Shown here: piece by piece, positions 10,830 through 21,794 of the stretch
Layout of the letters: each line of letters begins with the position of its first letter
How positions within the stretch are numbered: position 1 is the stretch's first letter
Position numbers and translations under genes: made by a program
DNA from: Athripsodes cinereus
Taxonomy: Eukaryota > Arthropoda > Insecta > Trichoptera > Leptoceridae
DNA length: 64,000 nt
Assembly: GCA_947579605.1 (NCBI GenBank)
Contig: OX388314.1
Coordinates: 28,426,948-28,490,947, forward strand
Reading direction: 5' to 3'
The notes under the pieces: model-generated
Seen by the model: only the letters and a program-made list of their open reading frames with translations
What the model was told of the DNA's origin: nothing
The model's database searches: none

Positions 10830-11030
10830 GTAATTATAACTGGGGTTGTAGAAGGGAGGAGGGGAAGGAGCAGAGTGGCAATTAGATGGAGCGACCAAAT
10901 TAAGGAGACTACACAGAGCTCACTACACGGGGCCTTGCACATGGCAGAGGATCGCTCAAGATGGAGACAGATGGTCTACAGAACGAAGTATGATGGTCAC
11001 GATTCTCAGGATTGAGGGACCAACGGAGAT
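10830..11030 (+). mobile_element. LINE C-terminal remnant (RTE-like)
   Basis: The plus strand encodes VVEGRRGRSRVAIRWSDQI, then LHMAEDRSRWRQMV, followed by a stop and GATTATGATGAT. This is the Gly/Arg-rich hinge plus D-R-x-x-W-R motif seen at the C-terminal end of RTE-type LINEs. It is 5' truncated. The related 10140-10215 stretch (AGAGTTGGCTCAATTGACGC) resembles the 54 kb RTE tail but is badly decayed. Confidence 0.65.
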
Positions 11031-11039
11031 TATGATGAT

Positions 11040-12420
11040 AAGCGTTTTAAGGAGATATCTAAAGTTGACTGTAGTTGAAGATTCCCACGAGGTAGATTTG
11101 GCCGACCGGTTATTCAGGCTGCCCACTGTATCTAGCCCATGATGACACTTTTTTTTGTTTGCAAGTGCGGATAAATGAGAGTCCTTGATTCCTGATATAT
11201 CCGGGTGTGTGGAGGGTTCTTTCCATGTATTTTCTTTTGGAACTCCAAGATAGTGAGCCCAGGGGTCATTAAACCAGAAGTGTAAAAATTATTCTCCCTC
11301 CCAAAAAGGGATATCCCAACCAATGCTATACTCTCCACCAAAGAAATTATGACGCAAAAGAACGAAAAACGAGTTAATTCAACTCTGAATACGCGTTAAT
11401 CAGAGTTACTATGCAATTAATCCACGGCTTAGCGGTTTGTAAACAGACCATTTTATTATTATTTTCACTCGCCTACAGATTCACATACATTATTATTATT
11501 ACTTTTATAATAAAACGGCAACGAATACTATATACAAACATAACTAGAACGTAATAAAATTATTATTTGGATTTTCCAAATTCATAATCATAATATTGAT
11601 ATAGATAATTGCAAATCGCTTATCAAAATATTTGTTCTGAGGAGTACGCAATTTGTTACACTCATCCAATATTGTAATATGTATGTATGTTCGTATGTAC
11701 GTAGGTACTTCGTGTTTGTGAACTTGGTTAAATTATCTTTGTTGATTTTGTTTACTTAAGCTATCGTCCTACCATTTTACATGTGAGGGGTTTGGGATTG
11801 AAAGTATGTAGACAAATCCAAAAATGTATATTTTTCCAAACTAATTATGGACAAATATGCTGTGGTTTTGAAGTATTTTAAGGGCCATTTAATGAAAGTA
11901 TCACACCTTTCAACAGAATTATTTTAATTTTGCGAGTTTTGTTTTACAATGAACCATTGTATAAGGTTACATAAAATATAAGTTTAACGTTGTATGCAGC
12001 ATAATATATTTATACTTATGTAGGTGTGCTAAAACAATGTCGGCACATAAAGATGTCCTTATGTATATGAGAGAATTTCGAAGTATTAGGTGTATCACCT
12101 TGATTAAACATAACACACCTCGCGATAAAAATGGGTTTTGGGTTCAAGTCGAATCCCGGGCACTACCAAATAAAGCAACATTGTCTTTTCTAAGCTTTAT
12201 AGGAAAGTTCCATGTGTTAAATGCAGAATTATTGCTTCTTTTGACAATAATAAACTGACTGACGTCGACATATTCGGGTTACCTCTGAATGCATATAATT
12301 ATCTAAGAAGCAGGCATTCAGAAAACTCACAACGCAGTAATCAAACCCCCAGATTCCCCTTCAACCCTTAATTTTGTTATTTTATAACTCATGTGTCGTG
12401 ATAGTTCTCACGAATTAGGG
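11040..12420. other. AT-rich intronic DNA, nothing firm
   Basis: A stretch near 12125-12170 (GGGTTCAAGTCGAATCCCGG) has a B-box-like core and could be a SINE relic. The ORFs at 11132-11341 and 12037-12258 have no recognisable content. Confidence 0.35.
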
Positions 12421-12429
12421 AATGAGTCT

Positions 12430-12632
12430 ATATGTATGTAATTTGAAACAAGTGTTTCTTTCTACTATAGATTATTGATTCCGAGAGAGACGTCTTTCGA
12501 CTCATCAGTTCATTATCAATCAAAAGGCGTCTCTCTCGGAATCAATAATCTATAGTAGAAAGAAACACTTGTTTCAAATCACATAATTATGGAATTCTAC
12601 TACGTGTGAAATGACACTATTAATATGTATGT
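12430..12632. mobile_element. Hairpin insertion with 59-bp arms, 3' tail and 10-bp direct repeat
   Basis: Arms 12441-12499 and 12521-12579 are complementary with few mismatches. The stem contains GATTCCGAGAGAGACGTCTT. The right arm is followed by a tail (TCACATAATTATGGAATTCT...GTGTGAAATGACAC) resembling the tail of the 7.8 kb hairpin. ATATGTATGT flanks the unit at 12430-12439 and 12623-12632 and is a candidate target duplication. Confidence 0.7.
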
Positions 12633-13020
12633 TAAGAACGCAACACGCGGACTTTAAACAATATAAGAAACATTATACCCAGAACAAATAAAGTTCGAGA
12701 TGGTTTCTTGTACTTTGCTGTTATGATTTATAACAGTTTGCCTGACCAATTGAAGAAATGTAAAAATCCCAAGGAGTTTGGAAAGAGGATTCAAGAGTTA
12801 GTAATGACTTCTCAATGTTTGTAATAGTGTTTTGTGTTTTTTGTTTTCAATAGTGTTGCTGTTCTGTGATTTTTTGCTCTGGTGCCTTATATTTTACTAT
12901 AATATCAAATAATTTAAATTTATGAATTGTTTTACCAGATTTGTAATACTGCACGCCTCTGACACCAGCAACCTTAGTTGCTGTTTTGAGGTATTGTTTA
13001 TAATTGAATAAATTGAAATG
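12633..13020 (+). mobile_element. LINE 3' end (CR1/Jockey group)
   Basis: The plus strand encodes (with a frame break) VMIYNSLPDQLKKCKNPKEF and GKRIQELVMTSQCL followed by a stop. N-S-L-P is the conserved end of CR1/Jockey-group polyproteins. A 3' UTR with GACACCAGCAACCTTAGTTG and the terminal AATTGAATAAATTGAAATGA follows. The copy is 5' truncated immediately after the preceding hairpin insertion. Confidence 0.75.
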
Positions 13021-13029
13021 AATAAGATG

Positions 13030-15810
13030 ACCGGAATGTTAGGTACCCCTATATATTTTTACCAATTTTGGCGCATGGTGTTGGATAAAAGTTGACCTTT
13101 GAAAGATTTACCCTTTTCTGCACATTTATATTATGTAAATACGCATGTAAATAAATAGGTAAATATTCAACAAAATAACTTTACAAAAACCTAGAAATTT
13201 CATAGAGATAATAAACCTTTTTTTTATTCACGATTGGTTTAGGTAGGCGAATTGTTAGAATAATTAAGTTTACCTATGAAGTTGGTCTCGCCTTCTATCT
13301 GCCAGTTACTCACGACAATGTCCCCGAATTTCAATATTTTTAAAAATTTATTATTATATCGACAGCGTCTTACATGTTAAAAAAACTAGTCAAAATTTTC
13401 AGTTGGAGCAAGACAAGGTCAACAATTGACGAATAATTATAATTATATTTACCTTTAGGAATGAACCTATAACATTTATAAAATTAATCGAATCAAATCA
13501 TTCCATAATGGAAGACAAATGTAAATATTGGAGTGTCGATTATAGAATGTCAATATAAAGCAATACCTATCTGACGTTTATTGAATTAGGTAATATTAAA
13601 TTTAGTAATATGTCAAGAAAATTTAAGTAATTATAATATGGTAAGGAGATGACGTCAAATAGATGGAGCACAAGACTGTTTAAAATTATAAGAAATGTAA
13701 TTAATAATATATTAAATATGTAAATAATGAATTTTTGAATAGATTAAAATGTCAAAAAAGTAAATATAGCTTATAGCTCACTTCATATCAAATGTATTTC
13801 CTAAATTATGTACTTATCATTTGTCTTCATTATTATTAATTATTGAATTATCTTTGTTACCAACCTACATCAAAAACTTTCTTCAATTATTGCTTACAGT
13901 CTAATATTAATAAGAGTGGTCATATAATTGAAAGTACAAACATATCTGTTCATAGGTTCGATTGTTCTCACATTTTCTACCAAGTTATATAGATACTTTC
14001 GTTAACACTTTGTACCGTCTGCTAGTTGTATTAGAGTTTTAGAGTATTAGATATATTATTATTATATCTTAGAAGAGAGAGAGTGTGTCTAAGACTGGCG
14101 TAGACAGAATATTAAAGTTATTTGCACACTTTTACCCAGGCTGCTCAGACATATTATTATGTATGACAGAGGAATCATTATTTAGGAGTGGGTTGAGAAA
14201 AATCACAAGAAAAAAACTGAGTAGTTAACTAAAAGCAAGTTTTATTTTTTTGGATATATGATTTTCAACACATGCATTGTTTCTATGACAGCTATGTCTG
14301 ATTCTGAATCTGGATTTAAAACGAATCTTAAGACAATAATATTGTTAATATTGTCGACCAAAGGTACTCGATTGAAGTTTATAGTAAATTACGAAGTTCA
14401 AAGTCTCTTTACATTACCTGACGACGAAAGCAGAAGCTCTTGAAAGTCGGCTTGTAATTAATCAAGAAGCTGTGAATATACTTAATGTAGTATGTATCTT
14501 ATTTGAGCTAAACGTAAAGTAAAAAATTAAATCGGTATTCACCACAGATCATTTGGATCACTCCAAGTCCAATTAAAAATATAAAGGAATTCACGTAATT
14601 ATATATTTCGGTTTTGTTTTGTAATCGTCATAACAAATTCATTTAACAAAAATATTTACTTAGTACCTACGTACTTAGCACCTTAATTTATTTCTTGTGC
14701 GAAAATCTTCAAAACATACATACATAACGAAACTTGTGAAATGAGTATTTCTTTCAGACACATCTATGGATGTTCGAATGTTACACATGCTGGCTAACTT
14801 TTATTCTTTCTTCTACTTACTCAACTAATAATAGAGTTTGCAAAGAAAAATATCAAATCTTTCACACGTGTTTCATTTTATATAATAAACTTTTTATACG
14901 TCCTTGAAGGGTAGACATGAAACAACGACAAGTTTTGGTATGAAAAATGAGAAAACCGCGTGCAACGATGACGTTTGAACTCCATTCACGAATATGTATG
15001 TGGCTCACATCATACACTTAATTACATCATAGGAGAATGTCTAAATAAGGTTATCACAAATTCATACGATTGACTCAAATACTTTCTCCATAATTTGTTA
15101 GTCTAGAATATGTAAACCCAATTAGAAAATTACAAACTCTAGCAGAATTGAGATACTGACTTAATTACGAGTACTACAAAACATGTGGCACTAATAATGA
15201 AATTGTTGTACTCGTATAATGTAATGAACACACAAATCAATATGTCTATGCAGTTTTCATGGTTTAATAGTACAGAATGCTCGATAACTTATAAAAAGTA
15301 ATGGGATAGATACCTACCTTGTATTTGCCTGAAGCTCAAGGGAGCATAAAAAGTTTAAATTTAATATCGTTATCTCGCAAGCTATAATTTCCTTTGATAA
15401 ACTGAAAAACTTTGATTATTTACCTATACCTAGTCTCGTACTACGGGTTCTGCTAGATTGAAATTTAATAAAAAATATCCAATCTCTAGATTCGCATACA
15501 TTATCTGTCTAACATACCTACATGATAAGGGCTCCCGAAATTATTTATGTACGTAGGTATAAAAGGTAATCTGTATGTCTACATAATATACGTAGGTATT
15601 ATCAGTGAACTTTCACTTTTAGCAAAGCCGAGAGCCTGAGGGCTTACATACACATATTATTATACTACATACATAGAACCTACTGGGTACATCATAAGCG
15701 GAATAATATTCCTAGAAAGGGATTCAAAGCACGCAGATTTACACACACTGAATCACAAATGAAAGAAATCCTGAAACAATGTCAGGAATCTTGACAAGAA
15801 TTTTCGGATT
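13030..15810. other. AT-rich intronic DNA, nothing recognised
   Basis: About 2.8 kb without a supported repeat, ORF or RNA. The 61-codon ORF near 14258 shows nothing recognisable. Confidence 0.5.
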
Positions 15811-15813
15811 TTG

Positions 15814-16224
15814 ATCTACATATTACATACATACATACATACATACCATCACGCCGCTTCCCTCGCGGGGTAGGCAGAAAGGATCGAGCGCCGCTTCCTT
15901 CTATCTTTGCATACATCTTTCGCTTCCGTCACTGTCATACAATTCCTCATGCATGCTCTCCTGTTCAATGTGCTCAACACGTGACCGTCCTGTAGGATTT
16001 GATTTAAATGATCTTGCCATTTAATCCTCGGACGTCCACGTCTCCGAGCACCATTCCTCTCAGCCAAATATATCTTCTTAGTCATTCTGTCCACATTCAT
16101 TCTTTCCACGTGCCCAAACCATCTTAACTTATTTACATTCATCCTTGTTATTACACCAACTTTCATTCCACATTCCTTTCGTATATCACTGTTACGCACA
16201 CGATCTCTCAGAATCTACATATTA
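15814..16224 (-). mobile_element. 5'-truncated RTE-like LINE with 12-bp target duplication
   Basis: The minus strand encodes 116 residues: KLRWFGHVERM, then RRRGRPRIKWQDHLNQIL and an R-A-C-M tail ending AYPAREAA. The 3' end is (GTAT)n on the minus strand. The insertion (15826-16212) lies between copies of ATCTACATATTA at 15814-15825 and 16213-16224. Related copies are at 18839-19146 and 41400-41748; diverged relatives are at 20430, 30867 and 62650. Confidence 0.88.
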
Positions 16225-16410
16225 TTATAATAATTATATTAAGTCATATTGTTATGTGATGTTAATTTTATACAAACATAGACGCCAGCAGCAAATTGTA
16301 ACTGAATAAATTTCTATAAGGGTTCCACCGACCCTTTAATACATTTTTTTTATTCACTGTGTCCGGTGTTTAAATATTAGAATTCTATAACGAAATTAAA
16401 AACATTTTTT

Positions 16411-16600
16411 TTACTGTATTGATTATTATGGAGACTATTGTCTTTCGTTTTTCAAGGACAAGGATATTGAGAATGTCCTTGAAAGACGAAAGACGTCTCC
16501 CTCAATAAGAATCAATATAGTAGAAAACATTGTAATTTAATTTCATAATAAATATTTTTGTGTTATTCTGTGAATTTTAAATGTGGGAAAATTTTTGCTG
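16411..16600. mobile_element. Hairpin element with ~50-bp arms and 3' tail
   Basis: Arms 16411-16460 and 16474-16524 pair with some mismatches. The right arm reads GAAAGACGAAAGACGTCTCC. The tail (TTTCATAATAAATATTTTTG...TTCTGTGAATTTTAAATG) resembles those at 7.8 and 12.5 kb. No clear flanking direct repeat was found. Confidence 0.6.
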
Positions 16601-16798
16601 AGTGTAAGTTGCATCGTTCCTCCATTAATTTTTGTAACCTAATAATACTTGGAATTTAAGTTGAAATACAAAAAATGGATGTAGGCCTTAAGTTGGTGGA
16701 TATATTTTAAAATATTTTTTTACTAAAACTGGGGTAAAGTTATGTTTACTTTTTTTAAATTTATCCTAATACGCATTTTATGTTTGCTTTAACGTAGG

Positions 16799-16948
16799 TT
16801 TTTTTTTAAGATATATCTCGGTTTTGTTATAAACCCAAATACAACCTTATACACCTTTCACACTAAAAGCTTGTGTTGTGAAAGGGGAGTTTGCCGGCAC
16901 CTGGTATTGAACCACCGACCCCTTGTTCATGAGGCCGAGATTCTAATG
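16799..16948 (-). repeat. SINE family A, copy 4
   Basis: A minus-strand copy including the tRNA-like head. The plus reading CACCTGGTATTGAACCACCG is a diverged B box, followed by CCCCTTGTTCATGAGGCCGA. The poly(T) tail side is at about 16800. Confidence 0.8.
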
Positions 16949-17465
16949 AATGATAATGTAATATTTTAAGGTTTATCTGTATGCTGATAAGGGAAAAATA
17001 CCTTGCTTAGTTCTATTTAAATATGATAAGTAGGTATATGAATATTTTCGAACGTTATAATTTTGGCAAATCGGGCTTTGTACATTTTCGGTTTCATTAT
17101 TTAATATAGGTATAATCCAATATAACATACCTACTCACCTTCAGAAGTATAACAATAAAACATTTTATGTAAACCTATCTATATAATTATGTAGACTACA
17201 ATAATAATAATAGGTATGTATGTATAATACCTATATTTGTTTATTTGTTTGCCTTGTTCCAAGAATATAATTTTATTGTATTACGTGAAGTAGAGAATCC
17301 AGTACCTTCTACTATGTCCACTATTCTCTAAATAAATAACTTTTTCTGTTTTTTTTTTATGCAAATAAAATCTTTTTACTCTTTTTTATTTCCGGACATA
17401 TTACGTCTGACTGAAAAGATTTGAGCTTTTGTGTTGTAGCTTTCAAAGATATTTATATCACAGTT

Positions 17466-17589
17466 TTATGGCCGGTTTCAATAATCTATCTATCCGCTCC
17501 TGTCGATTGAAATCTATTGTGTTCTATATTTTGAATCATACATTTTAATCGATAGTCACGGATAGATAGGTTATTGAAACCGGCCATTA
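17466..17589. mobile_element. MITE, PIF/Harbinger-like, with TTA target duplication
   Basis: A 118-bp element (17469-17586) has inverted termini: TGGCCGGTTTCAATAA at the left and TTATTGAAACCGGCCA at the right, continuing inward with ATCTATCTATCCG and its complement. TTA flanks both sides (17466-17468, 17587-17589). A three-base TTA duplication with GG-starting termini fits Tourist/Harbinger-type MITEs. Confidence 0.8.
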
Positions 17590-17744
17590 ATAGTTTGACA
17601 TTTACCTATGTATCTATGGCATTTTATTTATGTAGTAGGTTCTTACCAGATTAAGTATGTGCAATTTTTATTATTATTTGTTAAAGAAATTTCTTAGAGA
17701 GTTTTGTGCGTTTAATTATTAAAAAAACTAGTACTATTATATCA

Positions 17745-18000
17745 TAATGACATATCTCACGAGTAGGGTAGCCAGCAGACCCATAACCCTAAAAGTTAAG
17801 GGTAGTTCACCCCGATTTTTTGTTATTTTTTGAACAATTTTTTTGTAATTATTTTTTTATGATGAGGCATTAAAAAATACATACAGCCCTAAGTTTTTAC
17901 CCTTGTACCATCAAATTCTATTTTTTGATAGCGATACCTATTAGTAATTTAGAAATAATGTTTTAGGCAAAAAAACGTTTGCTGGGTCAGCTAGTAATCA
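17745..18000 (-). repeat. High-copy lepidopteran-type interspersed repeat plus a SINE X scrap
   Basis: In minus reading it starts TTACTAGCTGACCCAGCAAACG and contains GATGGTACAAGGGTAAAAAC and ATGTATTTTTTAATGCCTCA. I recall this as a very common interspersed sequence in Lepidoptera but cannot assign its class with certainty. Its left end abuts a 35-bp scrap of family X (GAGTAGGGTAGCCAGCAGAC). Confidence 0.5.
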
Positions 18001-18499
18001 ATATAAAATTAAAATAATTATTATAATATAAAAATATGAAATAAAATAAAATCAGTATTGTTGTTGTATTAAAATATAATTTAATATAATATATGTTCAA
18101 AAACGTGTAGGTGTGTGTTCAATCTTTATATTAAATCTTCAGTATTTTCAGGCCTTTTTATTCGTCTCACGTATCACGGGTTTCACAAACGCTGATATTC
18201 AGCATTTGGGAATACTATATATACCCAAGTATGTAAACGTGTTAGAATATTATTATGTAATCTAAATCCGTATACGAAAATGCATCCTGTTTATCTTTGA
18301 CATCATGGCATATCTCACAAGTGGGGTAAACACGTTGCATTAACGGCTACACCCTCCTTGTCGTACCCATAGATTTTGCAGAAATATCAGTTTTTATGTT
18401 ACACATTATTCTCATTAGTCAATTTGATGCCTCTAATGCTGAATGGCTTACATTTATGGCATAGAGAATGATCTGTATGTGCATTAGATGTATACCTAA

Positions 18500-19337
18500 G
18501 TAGGGATTAGTGATGTGAGAAGAGAAAATTCTCCAAAGAAATTTCTCCTCTGATGGAGGAGAAATTTCTCTCCTTAATTTTTCTTAGTGGTATTATGACC
18601 TTTCGCCCAGTGCACTTCGCAGCCAACCTGATTGATCCAAAAATTTGTGGGGCTGATTATGGCCCAAATCAGAGGTTATTAACACTTTTTTCCATATACG
18701 TACCTTCAATTTTTTTTAACTTAAATATGGGCATGTGGGGTGTCAAACATGAAGATTTTTCATCAGTTTTTAGCACTTTTTTATGTAGGTACCTATTTTT
18801 TTTTGTTTCCATAATTAATTGTAGCCATATTGGTGATATGATTGGTATATGGTTTGGGCACCTGGAAAGAATGAATGAGGACAGAATGACTAAGAAGATA
18901 TATTTGGCTGAGAGGAATGGTGCTCGGAGACGTGGACGTCCGAGGATTAAATGGCAAGATCATTTAAATCAAATCCTACAGGACGGTCACGTGTTGAGCA
19001 CGTTGAACAGGAGAGCATGCATGAGGAATTGTATGACAGTGACGGAAGCGAAAGATGTATGCAAGGATAGAAGGAAGTGGCGCTCGATCCTTTCTGCCTA
19101 CCCCGCGAGGGAAGCGGCGTGATGGTATGTATGTATGTATGTATATATATTGGTGATAAATTGTCTCAACATTTGTACATTGATTGATTGAATCAAGTAT
19201 TTATTATTATTATACTGTTAAATAAAAAATAAAAAAAATTCTCCGAAAATTCTCTACTTCGAGAAATTTGCCGAGAAATTTCTTGGTAAATTTCTCCAAA
19301 ATTTTTTTCTTGAGAATTCCACAACACTAGTAGGGAA
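18500..19337. mobile_element. Non-autonomous hAT-like element with 8-bp target duplication
   Basis: The 822-bp element (18508-19329) has short inverted termini, TAGTGATGTG at the left and CACAACACTA at the right (9 of 10 pair). Subterminal sequences are rich in AATTTCTCC/GGAGAAATTT and its complements. The flanks are GTAGGGAT (18500-18507) and GTAGGGAA (19330-19337), an 8-bp duplication with one mismatch. An 8-bp duplication with TAG-starting termini points to the hAT superfamily. No transposase is encoded. An RTE-like LINE is nested inside. Confidence 0.72.
18827..19158 (+). mobile_element. RTE-like LINE 3' end nested in the hAT-like element, with 12-bp target duplication
   Basis: It encodes WFGHLERMNEDRMTKKIYLA, then RRRGRPRIKWQDHLNQIL and DAKDVCKDRRKW-type tail residues, ending AYPAREAA. 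The 3' end is GATGGTATGTATGTATGTAT. The insertion (18839-19146) is flanked by ATATTGGTGATA at 18827-18838 and 19147-19158. The 189-codon ORF starting at 18553 is a chance fusion of hAT sequence to this fragment. Confidence 0.88.
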
Positions 19338-19441
19338 AGGTTAATTGGGAAAGAAAAATTGAATTCTTTTTTTATATCACAACAATAATTGTTAGTATGA
19401 GTTACTTAAATGATTAACACCAATATATAAATTGTATATAT

Positions 19442-19692
19442 CCGATCCCGTGGAGCACCCGGTAAAGAATTGGTCTCCCACTCTTCTGCGTAAGTTTTCG
19501 AGTGTCCTGTAAAAGGCAGGTGTTCGAAAAAATTAAGACATTTTACTTCTTAAATTAAGCGATGAGGCTTGCCACCCATCCTGAATGTCTTGATTTTATA
19601 TTGGCACGAAGAGGACAGTTTGCATGTTTCTTACATGCAGCTGATCTGCTGGCTACCCCACTTGTGGGATATGCCGTGATGGTATGGTATGG
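19442..19692 (+). repeat. SINE-like family X, full-looking copy
   Basis: Runs from CCCGTGGAGCACCCGGTAAA through TGTCCTGTAAAAGGCAGGTG and CACCCATCCTGAATGTCTTG to CTACCCCACTTGTGGGATATGCCGTGATGGTATGG. The ORF at 19562 recurs in the 47.9 kb copy only because both are copies of one repeat. Its 3' end resembles that of the RTE-like LINE. Confidence 0.8.
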
Positions 19693-19699
19693 TATATAT

Positions 19700-20400
19700 A
19701 TATATGTAAGAAAGTGCCTTAGTAATTACCTTAGTTATTATTTTGTTAGATTAGTTTTATTTTAAAATAAGTACCTAGGCACTTCCCTTAGTAGTAAGAA
19801 TATTTTGAATCTGTTCCATTTTGATTGTTTTGTTTAAAATTTAGATTTGATATGAAGAGAGGAATTTTTGACAGAATGTAAGAAAAGATAGATATAATTA
19901 ACATAATTTGTCGTTTCTTTAGTTTACAATGAAACCAAATTAACTTGTTAATTGAACCACGAAACTCTTTATTTGATGTCAGAGATAATATTATTATTGC
20001 CTAAGTCACTGACCACCTAGACGTATTAATTATATACCTATTTTATTACACTGATGAGCTTAGTTATAAAATAGTTCATTGTTCCAGAATAACTGAAATT
20101 AATTTACAATTCATCTATTTAATTAAATCAAGTACATTTGCAATTCAAATTTAATGTTATTAACACTATGAATTTTGATATTTTATTGAAACGGCTCTGG
20201 TAATTTTGGTTTTAGTTGTTTGCGGTCGAGTCCCTACCTATTGGTTGGTATAAATGAACGTTTTCTCATAGAGTGGCGGTTCAGAGACCCTTCTAAAATT
20301 TAGAGTTGTTTGGATCTACATAGCCATTCATCAGATATGTGCAACCTTTTACTAAAGATTCACGATCCATAAAACTCCCTTGCTTGCAAACTATATATGA
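19700..20400. other. AT-rich sequence, nothing recognised
   Basis: No supported gene or repeat structure. Confidence 0.4.
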
Positions 20401-20404
20401 TTTA

Positions 20405-20790
20405 TATATTATAATTTTTATTCCCTCACACCATGTCCCAAGTGGGGTAGCAGAGAGAACGCAACGCCATGTAGATCTGTCTCTACAAACTTCTTTCGCC
20501 TCCTCTACATTCATGCAACCGCTCATGAACGCACGTCGATTTCTCTTACTTAACACACCGTCGTCCTTGAGAATTAGATCTACGTGATCAAGCAACGTAG
20601 TTTTCGGACGCCCGCGCTTTCTCACACCCCTTCTTTCAGTCAAGTATATCCTTTTTGTCATTCTTGCACCTTCCATTCGTTCCATATGACCAAACCATCT
20701 CAATTTATTTACACGCATTCTATCAACAACACACCTCTTGTTTCCGCTCATATTCCTTCTATCTTCATTCTTCACTCTTAATGACATACA
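20405..20790 (-). mobile_element. Diverged RTE-like LINE C-terminal fragment
   Basis: The minus strand encodes NKLRWFGHMERM, RKRGRPKTTLLDHVDLIL and EEAKEVCRDRSTWR, the same architecture as the 15.8 kb element but with clearly different residues. It is therefore a second subfamily. The tail reads CTACCCCACTTGGGACATGG before stops. The frame is open over the conserved region. Confidence 0.8.
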
Positions 20791-21374
20791 TATTAAATGA
20801 AAGCTTCGTGCAGGGAGTTAAAGTTTAACGTAACTCGCGATAGGTATGTTTAATGAGATGACGTAACGATCATGTTTGATTTAAAAAAAATAACGTCGAC
20901 AGCGAGATCACTTGAGACGCCAAAGCTACGAAATTCTAACGAATCTAATAATAACTAAAGTTGGAACTAAAAATATTTATTTTTCTTTTAATTATTCTTT
21001 TCTATTATTCTGTTTATTTTATTTACCTTTCATAATCTCATTACGGGTGCCAGGTGTAAATAAACCTCATTTATTTAAGCAGTATCTTCACCAATCAACT
21101 AATATTATAACTTTTTGAGTTGAGTTTTGACGATATTCCGAACATTTTGATATTCGCTTTCAGCTGGTATACCTACTGTGAGCATGAATCATATTATTAT
21201 CATCTAGACTCTAGACTATGTCTTGTTTTTATGAATTTATAAGTAATAATATAATCTTACAATTTCACAAGTTTTAATTATACCAAAGTTATGTATTGTA
21301 AAGCTTTGAAAGTTGGAAATAATTTATGAAGTAAAGTAAAACATTAGAAACCGTACAGCTTTTAGATTTCATAT

Positions 21375-21545
21375 ACAATTCACGAGTCTGCAGGTTGAGT
21401 GGTTGCCCACACATGGTCTAGGATCTGGGGTGTGCAAAGTGTCGTCCAGACGTCGGTCGTCATCCATGTGGTGTCGGAGGGGAAGAGAGAAAGTAGCAGG
21501 GTATGAAGAGGTCTCGTGGTTAATATACTTTACTATGAACACTAT
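21375..21545 (-). mobile_element. Probable LINE-derived GC-rich fragment
   Basis: In minus reading it contains CTCCGACACCACATGGATGA and CGACCGACGTCTGGACGAC, out of step with the AT-rich flanks. It resembles LINE 3' regions I have seen in Lepidoptera, but no defining motif is present. Confidence 0.3.
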
Positions 21546-21714
21546 ACACACTCCTTGCATTACATGAACAATGTAACAAGTATACATAGACATAGAAAAT
21601 TTGTATCAGTTTCTAAAAATGTCTATTTCTTTTTACCTTCACCACTCTTTTCAGGAACATAGAACGGGACCTTTCAAATGGAACCGAACGGAAGGACCTA
21701 CTATAATACAGGTA

Positions 21715-21790
21715 CCATCACAACATATCTCACAAGTAGGGTAGCCAGCAGACCAGCTGCAAATAATAAACGTGCAAATTGTTCTCTCCA
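21715..21790 (-). repeat. SINE-like family X fragment
   Basis: CATATCTCACAAGTAGGGTAGCCAGCAGACCAGCTGCA followed by a B-side remnant. Only the first ~75 bp of the minus-strand end is present, abutting the RTE fragment. Confidence 0.65.
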
Positions 21791-21794
21791 TCTC

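Noticed and set aside
18553..19122. 189-codon plus ORF as a host gene
   Set aside because: It fuses hAT-like element sequence to an RTE-like LINE end inserted with its own 12-bp duplication; the reading-through is accidental.
19562..19765. Short conserved protein MRLATHPECLDFILARRGQ seen again near 47890-48075
   Set aside because: Both lie in copies of the interspersed family X; similarity is due to repeat copies, and other copies have stops and frameshifts.
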